From assembly GCA_949710005.1 (NCBI GenBank), contig OX453287.1, positions 11,813,805-11,877,804 of the forward strand: a stretch of DNA of 64,000 nucleotides, given 5' to 3'. Positions 37,386 through 47,800 of the stretch are shown here, in pieces. The DNA comes from Ricordea florida. Lineage: Eukaryota > Cnidaria > Anthozoa > Corallimorpharia > Ricordeidae. The notes below the pieces were generated by a model, which was given only the letters and a program-made list of their open reading frames with translations, was not told where the DNA came from and made no database searches. Each line of letters starts with the position of its first letter. Within the stretch, counting starts at the first letter, position 1. A program made the position numbers and the translations under genes.

Positions 37386-37829
37386 TACTTGATTGCCCTA
37401 TCTATATATTTCATAAGCTTATCTCTTAAACTGATTGGCATATTATTATACCTGTTGAGCCTATCCTCTTACCTGGTAAGATTAGATAATTATCTAATTA
37501 GTTTATCTTGTTAACTTATTAGCCTTTTTATTTGCCTAATTAACCTATATTTTTACCTAAGCTTACCTAATTGGCCTATCTATATACCGTTTGAAACTAT
37601 CGTTTTACCTGATTAGCATACACAATTTTCTAATTTTTTTTCGCAAGTTATCTAACTGGTCTATTTATTTGCCTAATTAACCTATTTATGTAGCTGATTG
37701 GGCCATTTATATACCTGATAGGTCTATCTATTCACCTGACTAGACTACATATTTTCATAATTAGGTGAACTATTTAGGTCTCTGCCTTATTAGGCTATCT
37801 ATTAACCTGATTGCCTTATGGGTTTACCT

Positions 37830-37834
37830 GATTA
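37830..37834. other. Empty site for element E3
   Basis: Arm 1 reads CCTGATTAAGC here. The inverse sequence in arm 2 is split by E3 at 60,766-61,149 with the five bases TAATC on both sides. Confidence 0.7.
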
Positions 37835-38751
37835 AGCTTTTAATATACCTGATTACGCTAACTATTTACTAAATCAGATTATATGTATTTCCCTAATTAG
37901 TTTATCTATTTATGTGATTAGCTTATGTATTTGCCTTATTAGGCGATCTTTTTACCTGATTGCCTAATTGGCATATAAGCTTATTTTATTTGTGTATGTG
38001 TTTACCGGATTAGCATATTGATTTCTATTATGTAGGTGTCGGGCTTACCTGATTGACCTATTTATATACCTGTTTAACCTATCCTTTTACCTGATTAGAT
38101 AATATATTTATCCAATTATTTTATTTTATTTAATAAGCCTATGTATTTTGCCTAATTAACCTATTTATATAGCTGATTGGGCCATTTATATACCTGATTG
38201 GTCTAACTATTTACCTGATTAGCCTATAAAGTTCTCTAGTTAGTTTATCTATTTATCTGATTAGCCTATCTAATTGCCTAATTAGCCTATCTATTTAACT
38301 GATTACTTGATGGGTTTATCTAGTTAGCCTCTGTATTTAATTCATTAGCAACTATGCTTACCTTATTAGCCTATGTGTCTGTTTGATTTGCTTATGGATG
38401 TACCTGTTTGGCCTATTGATATACTTGATTAGCCTATCTATTTTCCAGATTGTCTGATAGATTTAGCTGACTGGCATATGATGAACTTGATTACCGGAAG
38501 TGTTTATCTAATTAGCCTATGTATTTACAGTATTAGCCTATCCGCTCACAAGTACTCTGAAACTTGAATCATTGGCCTATATATTTGCCTACTTAGTCTT
38601 TGTATTTACCTGATTAAGCTGTGTATTTTTTTCGATTAGATGTCAGCTGTTTAGCCCACGGATTCACTCGATTAAGCTCGATTTGTGTTAGTAGGTGTTT
38701 TGAGGGAAGTGAAGAGCATGTCACTACAAAAAATACCTGATGAAATGCATT

Positions 38752-38787
38752 TGCGCTTATTGTGGAGCCACTAACCACTCAACTTGA
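38752..38787 (+). pseudogene. Half CCHC zinc knuckle
   Basis: The frame reads C-A-Y-C-G-A-T-N-H-S-T then a TGA stop, giving the CX2C-X4-H part of a retroelement nucleocapsid knuckle. The fourth ligand is missing: the expected cysteine codon at 38,791 is ATT. It is in the same frame as the downstream protease segment, with stops at 38,785 and 38,836 between them, which supports a single ancestral frame. The motif is short, so the call is tentative. Confidence 0.4.
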
Positions 38788-38841
38788 TGGATTACCATTT
38801 ACCTACCTCACCATGTCCGCCGAGTTTGGGCTCGGTAATGC

Positions 38842-39141
38842 ATGGTTATGGATGACCCTGAAGACATCGGTGTTGAGTGCGAGCCTTTTGATGAGAGCAG
38901 TGACCTCACAGTCCCACCAGCCCTGAGTAGCGAGGCAACAGCCTTTCGCGTCAGCATAGTCCAATAACCTGTCCTTACCACCTTCTATCATGATCACCCC
39001 TTGCAACTGACCCTGGACACTGGTGCATCTTCTAACACGGTAGGCGCCTTCTCCGCCAGGCCTTATAGTTTCTACGGCTCGTGCCGTACCAACATACAAT
39101 CTGCTGCTGTCTCTGTTGGCGACTTAATAAGAGCAAGTTGA
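38842..39141 (+). pseudogene. Retropepsin-like aspartic protease fragment, arm 1
   Basis: A 99-codon frame with one internal TAA (38,965-38,967, codon 42). The N-terminal part is acidic (MDDPEDIGVECEPFDESSD). Residues 52-64 read HPLQLTLDTGASS, the strand-plus-DTGA signature of retroviral-type proteases. The catalytic Asp codon GAC is at 39,016-39,018. The later flap and second hydrophobic strand are not clear, and the frame ends about 40 residues after the motif, shorter than a full protease monomer of roughly 100 residues. The protease would process Gag-Pol in the live element. Here the stop makes it non-functional, although the catalytic residue is kept. The inverted copy shows the reverse: no stop, but Asp changed to Asn. 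Confidence 0.6.
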
Positions 39142-39236
39142 AGGCTGAGAAATACCTCGTGGTCACGGTCAATTTGGGCCTTTCTTGTGGACTCCGGAAG
39201 GTCACCATTTCTCAGTTTCGCGGCAAAGTCTACTAG
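39141..39236 (+). pseudogene. Possible PC4-like segment
   Basis: In another frame the sequence reads KAEKYLVVTVNLGLSCG then LRKVTISQFRGKVY before a stop. The RKVTISQFRGKVY stretch resembles the core strand of the PC4/SUB1 coactivator family (R/K-x-V-S/T-V/I-x-x-F-K/R-G-K-V). After two stops the frame shows ASIS..Y, loosely like the IREYY that follows in that family. In arm 2 the GK is replaced by SR. The match is short and made from memory; it could be chance. Confidence 0.25.
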
Positions 39237-39444
39237 GCGTCTATCTCCAACTAGTATTTGGTGGCCTCAACAGGTTTGGCTCAGCCCCCCTAGTGTCCAG
39301 TTCCTACAAGCCCTTTCCACAAGACTCCGATGATGACGCAGACCCTGTTATTCTAAAAACAAAGACATTCCACCTTCCCTGCGCCTTTAAAAGTGGTTAC
39401 ACTGCCTCCAGCCTATGAAAATCTGACGGTTCCACCACCTGTGC

Positions 39445-39603
39445 ATGAATTTACACCTGCCCAGGAGCTTCCACCCATTACTTGCAGCCATTGTCCCACC
39501 ACCCTGCTCTCCACCCTCTCCTCCTGACTGCTCGGTTCTTTCTGATATACCACTTGAATCTGCTGCTGTCGTTCTTCTTCGCCAACCGGGACTTGACGCA
39601 TAG
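39445..39603 (+). pseudogene. Proline-rich segment of the remnant, arm 1
   Basis: A 52-codon frame in the same phase as the protease, with PPPCSPP..PPDCSVLSDIPLE, then a hydrophobic VVLLRQPGL stretch and a TAG. Overlapping it in another frame is a PPAYENL stretch (39,405-39,425). The codons at 39,505-39,555 are homologous to the edge of the triplet satellite (24,025-24,075 and 112-158). I do not recognise a family. Confidence 0.4.
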
Positions 39604-39605
39604 AT

Positions 39606-39829
39606 CTCTTTGTTTTATAGGTGTTCGTTTTATTTAGTGTTTACATTTAGACGGACAAACCGAAGAGACAGAGACTGCATCAGTTGTGTGTATCTCAGTT
39701 GCCTCTTACTGTTGTTGTTCAAGTTTAGGCCCAGTACGTTTCTATATTTAGTCATTTTAATTTTGCATGCACCTTATAGTTTACATCTAAGAATAGATTC
39801 TAGGACATAGAGAGAGGCAACCACATCAC
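39606..39829. other. Unassigned low-copy stretch, arm 1
   Basis: About 220 bp with no satellite periodicity and no recognisable motif beyond a 66-codon frame without similarity that I know. Present inverted at about 58,750-58,975. Relative to arm 2 there is an indel of roughly 15-20 bp just after the proline-rich frame. It may be untranslated or LTR remains of the retroelement. Confidence 0.4.
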
Positions 39830-42560
39830 AACGTTATTTACATTTCCTTGTTCAATTCCATGACTTCTCTAGAAACTCTATCACATTGCTGGTTTAAGAT
39901 GGTTTGGACTGCGAATGAAATTATTCGTAAATAGCTCTTCTCAGAACCTTCGTTTCTACTTTATCACAACAGTAAGATGATGCAGGACAAATCGTTAAGG
40001 GTACGTATTTAAGTGCGCAGCAATAGCATAGCTACTATTTATTGTGTGTGCAACTTGTTATTGCAGGACAATTCGTCAGGTTTCATAGCGCGCAATAACA
40101 TAGTTGTTGTTGATGTGCTAGAAACATCCTACTTCTGTTTTCACAAGGGTGTCATTCTATGACCGTTCTAGAAAATCCGCCACGTTGGTTGTTTTCCCAT
40201 GGCTAAAACTGCGAATCACAGTGTTTGCATTAAGCAGTGTTTAGAAACCTGGCTTTTAGTTTAAGATCACAGAAAAATGTTAGAGGACAAATCGCAAAGG
40301 GGTCGAAATCAGTGCAGCGCAGTAACGTAACTGCTATTTGTATTGCATGCAACCTGCTACTTCTATTTCAAATGACATTATTTGCATTGGGCACTTTTAT
40401 GAAACCATCTATTCAGCTCAATACAACAGAAATATAACGTTGTAATTTTTGCATTTCCGTGCAGGGTAATAATAAAGCTGCCATTTGTTGAGTGTGCAAC
40501 TTGTAGCTTTTGTTTCCACGCAAAGGATGAAACTTTTTTAGGAAGTATTTTACATTGTTGGTTTTAGGTTGTTTTAACTCCCAATCACATTATTTGTATT
40601 GGGCTATTTTCAGAAACATCGCCTTTAGCTTATTACTCCAGAAATAATTTGTTTCTTGATAAATCGTGAATGGGATGTTTTTCCGTGCAGCCTAGTAACG
40701 TAGGTGCTATTTGTAGTGTGTGCAACTTGTTACTTCTGTTTCCACACAACGCGTGTCATTCTACTACTTTACAAGGAAGTATATCACATTGTTAGTTTTT
40801 GATATCGTATACTGGAAAATAACATTATTGGCATTAAGAACTTCTCAGAAACCTTAATTTCAGTTTAATATAACAGCAATAAAATTTTTCAGGACAGACC
40901 TTAAGGCAGTTGTATTTTTATGCCATGAAATTACATGGTTGCTATTTGCAGTTTACTGAACTTGCTACTTCTGCTTCTTCACAAAGGATGACATGCTATG
41001 AGTTTTGTAGAAAGAGTTTTACATTGATGATTTTGAATGGTTCAAAGTTCAAATTATTTGTAGAAGCACTTCTCAGAAACTTTGCTTTTAGAGTAATGTT
41101 ACAGAAATATAATGTTACAGCACAGATCGAGAAGTGGACGAAATTAGCGCATCGCAATAACAAAGCTGCTATTTGTTGTGCGTGCAACTTCCTACTTCTG
41201 TTTTCTCACAAACGGTTACATTCTATGACTTTTTTGAAAAATTCTATAACATTGTTGGTTTTCAATGACATACTGCAAATGACATTATTTGTAGAAGGCG
41301 TTATCAGAAACGTAGCTTTTATTGTAATATTACAGAAATATTATGTTGCAGGACAAATGGCATAGGTGACGAAATCAGTGCAGCGCAATAACGAAGCTGC
41401 TATTTGTTGTGTGTGGAACTTGCTTTTTCCATTTCCACACAAAGGGTGACATTGTATGACTTTTGTAGAAAGTCTTTTACATTGTTGGTCTTGGATGGTA
41501 AAAACTCTAAATTACATTAGGCATTTTTGAGAAACTATCTTTTCAGCTTAGTATCACAAACATAAAATGTTGCAGGACAAATCGTGACGGGGAGGCATTT
41601 CCGTGCAGCCTAATAACGTACCTGCTATTTGTTGTGTGTGCAACTTGTTACTTTTGTTTTCATACAATGGATGACATTCTATGACTTTTGTAGGAAGTCC
41701 TTTACCTTGTTGATTTTGGATTGTTGAAACTCCGAATGTTCTTATTTGTATTGAGCTTATTTTATAAACCATGTTTTAGCTTATTATTACAGAAATAAAA
41801 TGTTTCAGGATAAATAGCGAAGGGAACGTTTTCCCGTGAAGCCTAATAACGTAGCTTCTTTTCATTATGTGTGCTACTACTTTACTAGGAAGTCTATCAC
41901 ATTGTTAGTTTTTGTTGCCTTATCCTAGATATAACATTATTTGCATTAAGGAGTTCTAAGAAACCTTGTTTTCAGTTTAGTATCACAGAAATAAAATGAT
42001 GCGTAATAAGCCAGCTTCTATTTGTTGTGTTCGCAACTTGATAGTTCTCTTTCCGAACAAATGCTGACATCCTATGTCTTCTGTAGTAAGTTCATCATAT
42101 TGTTTGTTTTAGATATCTTATACTGCAGATGACATTATTTTCCTTGGGCACCTCTTAGAAACCTTGTTTACAGATTAATATCACAGAAATAAATTGTTTT
42201 AGGATAAATCTTAAGGCAGGCGTATTTTTATGCCACTAAATTAAATGGTTGCTATTTGCTGTGTCCTAAACCTGCAACTTCCGTTTCTACACTAAGGGTG
42301 ACATTCTATGACTTTTGTAGAAAGTCTTTCACATTGTTGGTTTGGGTAGGCTTGTATTGCCAATAACATTTGATATTTGTAGTAAGCACCCGTTGAACAC
42401 CTCTTTCTTCATTAGATATCATACAAATGAAAGGTTGCAGAAGCTCGCTTTAACATTTATTTGCTCTGTTTTTACACAAAATGTGACATTCTATGACAAT
42501 TCCAGGGAGTGTATCATTGTTAATTTATGTAGGTTTTTACTGCAAGGGACTTAATTTCCT
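39830..42560 (+). repeat. About 228-bp satellite, plus-oriented part, arm 1
   Basis: Tandem monomers of 224-237 bp. Landmarks, in order, are GACATTCTATGACTTTTGTAG, TCACATTGTTGGTTTT, AATGACATTATTTG, CAGAAACCTTG, ATCACAGAAATAAAATG, CAGGACAAATCG, and TAACGTAGCTGCTATTTG with GTGTGCAACTTG. Successive GCTATTTG motifs lie at 40,478, 40,706, 40,930, 41,167, 41,397 and 41,622. The mean period is close to 76 codons, so a frame of 151 codons at 40,910-41,365 spans two monomers; I do not regard it as a gene. The first monomers near 40.0-40.5 kb are more disordered. Confidence 0.85.
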
Positions 42561-42585
42561 CTATGCAAATAATTCTTAGCAGTAT
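42561..42585. other. Inversion point inside 228-bp array, arm 1
   Basis: Monomers switch orientation here, around CTATGCAAATAATTCTTAGC. The same switch appears in arm 2 at about 55,990-56,012, so the internal inversion predates the duplication that made the arms. Confidence 0.7.
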
Positions 42586-44825
42586 AAACAGTTTAATAGA
42601 CTTTCTATAAAAATCATATAATGGCACTCTTTGTGCGGAAAAAGAAGTAGCAAGTTACATACACAACAAATAGCAGGTACAATATTGGTCTGCAAGGAAA
42701 TGCGTCCACTGAACGATTTGTCCTGCAGCTTTATATTCCTGTAACATTACACTGAAAACAACGTTTCTAAGAAGTGGTCGATGTAAATAATGTCATTTGC
42801 AGTATATAATATCGAAAACAAACAATGTGGTCAACATTCTAAGAAAGTGCTAGAATGTTACACTTTGTTGGAAAGCAGAACTCACAAGTTAAGCACATAC
42901 AGAAAATAGCAGCTACGTTATGGCGCAGTGCGGAAATGCGTTCCCTCAACCATTTGTACTGCAACATTTTATTTCTTAGATATTAAACTAAAAACAAGGT
43001 TTAAAAATGCAAATAAGGTCATTGGTAGTTTGAACCATCAAAAAGAAAAAATGTGAAAGACTTTCTGCTTAACCCATAGAATCTCATTCTTTTCTTGAAA
43101 ACAGAAATGGAACGTTACACACAAAACAGATAGTTGCGTTATTGCGCTGTAGGGAAAGTCGTCCCCCTTACCATTTGCCCTGCAACATTTTATTTCTGTA
43201 AAATTAAACTGAAAAAAGGGTTTCTAGGAAGTGCACAATGCAAATGTCATTCTCAGTTTATGCCATTAAGGCCAACAATGTTAAAGACTTCCTACAACTG
43301 TCATAGAGTGTCAGCATTTGTTTGAAAAAAGAAGTATCAAGTTACACACACAATAAATAGCTGCGTTATTGCGCTGTAGGGAAATGCGTCCCCCTTACGA
43401 TTTGTTCTGCAAAATTTTATTTCTGTAATATTAAACTGAATAAAAGGTTTCCGAGAAGTGCACAATGTAATTAATGTCATTCTCAGTTTAAACCATCAAA
43501 CCTAACAATGTAAAAGACTTGCTACAACAGTCATAGAATGTCACCATTTCTTTGAACAAAGAAGTAGCAAGTTGCACAAACGAAAAATATCAGCTACGTT
43601 ACTGTGCTTCGGGAAAATGCGTCCTCTTTACGAATTTTCCAAAAAACATTTTATCTCTGTGATATTAAACTGACAAAAAGAATTTTAAAAAGTGCTCAAT
43701 GCAAATGATGCCATTCGCAGTTTACATTATCAAAAGCCAATATTGTAAAAGACTCTCAAAAACAGGTATAGAATGTCACCATTTGTTTGAACAAAGAAGT
43801 AGGAAGTTGTACACACAAAAAATCTCAGCTACGTTATTGTGCTGCGCGGAAATGCGTGCTCTTTACGAATTTTCCAACAACATCTTATCTCGGTGATATT
43901 AAACTGTGAAAAAGAATTTTAAGAAGTGCTCAATGCAAATAGTGCCATTCGCAGTTTACAACATCAAAAGCCAGTAATGTAAAAGACTCTCAAAAACAGA
44001 CATAGAATGTCACCATTTGTTTGAAAAAAAAAGTAGCAAGTTGCACACACAATAAATAGCTGCGTTATTGCGCTGTTGGGAAATGCGTCCCCCTTACGAT
44101 TTGTCCTGTAAAATTTTATTTCTGTAATATTAAACTGAGTAAAAGGTTTCTAGGAAGTGCACAATGCAATTAATGTCATTCTCAGTTTAAACAATCAAAC
44201 CCAAAAATGTAAAAGACTTTCTACAACAGTCATAAGATGTCACCATTTGTTTGAAAAAAAAGTGGCAAGTTGCACACACGAAAAATGTCAGCTACGTTAT
44301 TGTGCTGCGGAGAAATGCGTCCCCTTTACGAGTATTTTAACAACATTTTAATTACTAAACTAAAAGCAAGGTTTCTAAGAAATCTCACATTAAATAGTGT
44401 CGTTTGCAGTATCAAATATCGTAAACTTACAATGTAAGAGTCTCTTCAGAAAAGTGGTAGAATGTCATTTTTTGTGTGGAAATAGAAGTAGCATGTACAC
44501 AAAACAAGGAACAACTATGCTATCACGCAGAAAAGAAATGCGTCGCCTTCACTTTTTGATCTTCAACATTTTATTTGTGAGATATTTAGTTGAAGAAAGG
44601 GGATTACTAAGAAGTGCTTACTACAAATTAAGTGCAAACCTACCTAGTGCAAACCTACCAAAACCAAAAATGTGACAGACCTTCTAGAAAAGACATAGAA
44701 TGTCACCATCTATTTTGGAAAAGAAGTGGCTGGTTTAGTACAAAGCAAATAACAACCATGTCATTGTGTGGCATAGAAATACAACTCGTTTACGATTTGT
44801 CCTATAACAATTTACTTCTGTGATG
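42586..44825 (-). repeat. About 228-bp satellite, minus-oriented part, arm 1
   Basis: Same monomer in reverse (CATAGAATGTCAC, CAAGTTGCACACAC). Around 43,330-44,350 neighbouring monomers are unusually alike, which indicates local homogenisation. The array stops abruptly at 44,825, where TGTGATGTTAATAGG runs into the 21-bp satellite, while arm 2 continues for another 380 bp of array. Confidence 0.85.
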
Positions 44826-47800
44826 TTAATAGGGTATACTAATGGCCCAATGACGTAAAAATATAGCTTAATTAGGCAAATACAAAGGCTAATTAGATAA
44901 CTAGATAAACTAATTAGATAATTCTCTAATCTAACAAGGTAAGAGGATAGGCTAAACAGGTATATTAATAGGCCAATCAGTTTAAGAGATAGGCTAATTA
45001 AATATATAGATAGGCCAATCAGGTAGGTCCAACAGCCAAAAAAGTACATACATAGGCTAATCCGTAAATACTTAGGCTAACTAGATAGACTCATCTAGCA
45101 ATAGGTAGATAGATAAGCTAATTAGGGTAATAGATAGATTATTGAAACTAATTAAGTAAATATGTAGGCTAATCAGTTACATAGTTAGGCTAATTAGGTA
45201 TACAAATGGCTCGATCAGGTAAAAAGGTAAGTTAATTAGGGCAAATACATAGGCTATTTAGATAACTAGATAAACTAATTAGATAATTATCTATTCTACC
45301 CAGGTAGGCTAAACAGGTATATTAATAGGCCAATCAGATAAGCCCAACAGCTAAATAAATAAAGACATAGGCTTATCCGGTAAATACAAAGAAAAATTAA
45401 ATAAGCATATATGCTAGCTAGTTAAGTACATACATACTTTAATGAGGTAAAGTTATAAGACGATCAGGTAAGGAGATAGCACAATTTGGCAAATACATAG
45501 GCTAATCAGATAAACAAACAAACTAATAAGGTAATTCCATAGGCTAAAAAGGTAACTTTATGGACTAGTCAGATAGCTAAGAAGGCCAATTTGGTAAACC
45601 CATCGAACAATAAGTGAAATAGATATTCTAATTAAACAAAGACAAGCAAATTAGATTGATAGATAAACTAATTAGATAAATGTATACTCTATTCAGTTAA
45701 ATAGATACGCTTAACAGTTATATAAATAGGCTAATCAGGTAAACCAAACAGCAAAATACGGAGATAGACAGGCTAATCAGGTAAATACATACAGTAAGAA
45801 AATAAGCATTAATCTTAATCAAGTACATACATAGGTTAATCATTTAAGGGTATCACACATTTAGATAAATAGACAGGCCAATTCGGCAAATAGATAAGGT
45901 AATCAGAGAAACAGATAAACGAATTAGTTAAATATAAAGGCTAATCAGTTTAATAGTTAGGCTAATTCAATATATAAGAAGACTAATTAAGTTAACCCAT
46001 CATGCAATCAGTCAAAGACATAACTTAATTAGGTAAAGACATAGGCGAATTAGATAAATAGACAAAGTAAATAGTAAAGTGTGTAGTGTAGTCAGATAAA
46101 TAGATAAACTAATTAAGTAAAAATATTAGCTAATCAAATATATAGTTATGCTAATAGGGTATATGAATGGCTTAATCAGATAAATAAGTTAGTTAGGCAA
46201 ATGCATAGACTAATTAGAAAACTAGATAAACTAATTAGATAATTATCTAATCTTAACCAGTTAAGAGGATAGGCTAAACAGGTATGTTAATAGGGCAATT
46301 AGTCTAAAAGATAGGCTAATTAAATATATACATAGGCCAATCAGGTAAGCCCTACAGCCGAAAAAGTACATACATAGGGTAATCCGTAAATACTTAGGCT
46401 AAGTAGATAGACTCATCAGAGAATTAAGTAAATAGATAGGCTAATTAGGCTAATAGATAAATTATTCAAAGTAGTTAGGTAAATCTTTAGGCTAATGAAG
46501 TACCTAGTTAGGCTAATCAGGTATATAAATGGCCCGATCAGGTAAAAAATAGGTTAATTAGTCAAAGACACAGGCTAATTAGATAACTAGATAAACTAAC
46601 TACATAATTATTTAATCTAACCAGGTAAAGAGATAAGCTTAACAGGTATATTAATAGGCCAATCAGATAAGCCTAACAGCCAAATAAATAAATACATAGG
46701 CTTATGTAGTAAGTGCAAAGAAAACTTAAATAAGCATATATACTACTTAAATATATACATATGTTAACTAGATTAAGTTATAGGACGATCAGGTAGATAG
46801 AGAGCACAATTCGGCAAATACATAGACTGATCACATAAATAAATAAACGAATTAGGTAAATATATGGGCTAATAAGGTTCATAGATAGGCTAATCAGATA
46901 TATAAAAAGGCTAGTTAAGTTAACGCATCAGCCAATCAGGCAAAAAACAACCTAATTAGGCAAAGACGGAAACTAATTAGATAAATAGATAAACTAATTA
47001 CTAAAGTATGTTGTCTAGTCAGCTAAATAATTAGGCTAAATGGTATAAGAAAAGGAAAACCAGGTAATCTTTACAACCAAATAGATAGATACTTTACCTA
47101 ATTAGGTGAATACATAGACTAATTAAATAAGCGTATATGCGAATCAAGTACATACATAGGCTAACTAGATGGACTCATCAGGCAGTTAGGTAAATAGATA
47201 GGCTAATTAAGCTAATAGATAAACTAATTAGATAAATAGATATACTAATTAAGTAAATATATAGGCTAATAAAATAAATAGATTATGCTAATAGGGTATA
47301 CTAATGGCCCAATTACGTAGAAATATAGGTTAAAGAAGCAAATACAAAGGCTACTGAGATAACTACATAAACTCATTAGATAATTGTCTAATCTTACCAG
47401 GTAAGAAGATAGGCTAAAAAGGCATATTAATAGGCCAATCAGTTTAAGAGATAGGCTAATTAAATATATAGATAGGCCAATCAGGTAAGCCCAACAGCCG
47501 AAAAAGTACATTCATAGGCTAATCTGTAAATACTTAGGCTAACTAGATAGACTCATCTAGTAATAGGTAAATAGATAGGCTAATAAGGCAAATAGATAAA
47601 TTATTCAAAATCATTAAGTAAGTATGTAGGCTAAACAAGTACAAAGAAAGGCTAATCAGGTATATAAATGCCTTAAATAGGTAAAAAATAAGTTAATTAG
47701 GCAAATGCATAGGCTAATTAGATAACTAGAAAGATTAATTATCTAATCTTAACCAAGTAAGAGGATACGCTAAACAGGTATATTAATAGGCCAATCAGTT

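Larger units (their letters stand above)
35205..38690 (+). repeat. 21-bp satellite, plus-oriented, left part of large inverted-repeat arm
   Basis: Plus-oriented satellite leading up to the retrotransposon remnant. From about 35,620 onward it is the inverse of 59,900-64,000 once the arm-2 insertions are removed. For example, 37,950-38,060 is the inverse of 60,540-60,660, and 38,440-38,560 the inverse of 60,030-60,160. It contains a second SINE-like insert at 36,901. Otherwise I see nothing. Confidence 0.85.
38691..39605 (+). pseudogene. Decayed LTR-type retrotransposon remnant (gag-pol fragment), arm 1
   Basis: The only stretch with protein-like composition. In order it contains half a CCHC zinc knuckle, an aspartic protease segment with DTGA, a short PC4-like segment in another frame, and a proline-rich segment. 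It is broken by stops and frame changes and has no visible reverse transcriptase, RNase H, integrase or LTR. The arrangement of zinc knuckle followed by protease matches the Gag-Pol border of Gypsy-type elements. It is bracketed by 21-bp satellite on the left and 228-bp satellite on the right, and an inverted copy lies at 58,779-59,890. Confidence 0.6.
35620..44825 (+). repeat. Large inverted repeat, arm 1
   Basis: Paired with 53,742-64,000 (minus). Corresponding coordinates sum to about 98,571-98,602 between the 228-bp satellite and the remnant, rising to about 99,600 beyond three insertions present only in arm 2. The arm holds satellite, the retrotransposon remnant and the 228-bp satellite in that order. 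Protein-frame comparisons between arms show one difference in 66 codons at 40,237-40,437 and about five in 77 at 39,185-39,418, so divergence is roughly 1-3 percent. The inner border is abrupt at 44,825. The outer limit lies near where arm 2 leaves the window. Confidence 0.9.

Noticed and set aside
39185..39418. 77-codon frame starting MWTPEGHHF as a gene
   Set aside because: It overlaps the remnant in another phase; the two arms differ by several amino-acid changes and no family is recognised. Probably a chance frame.
40910..41365. 151-codon plus-strand frame
   Set aside because: It spans two monomers of the 228-bp satellite in phase. The inverted copy in arm 2 is broken into shorter frames, so there is no sign of conservation.
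39830..44825. CENP-B box in the 228-bp or 21-bp satellites
   Set aside because: No match to the TTCG....A..CGGG core was found by eye in either satellite.
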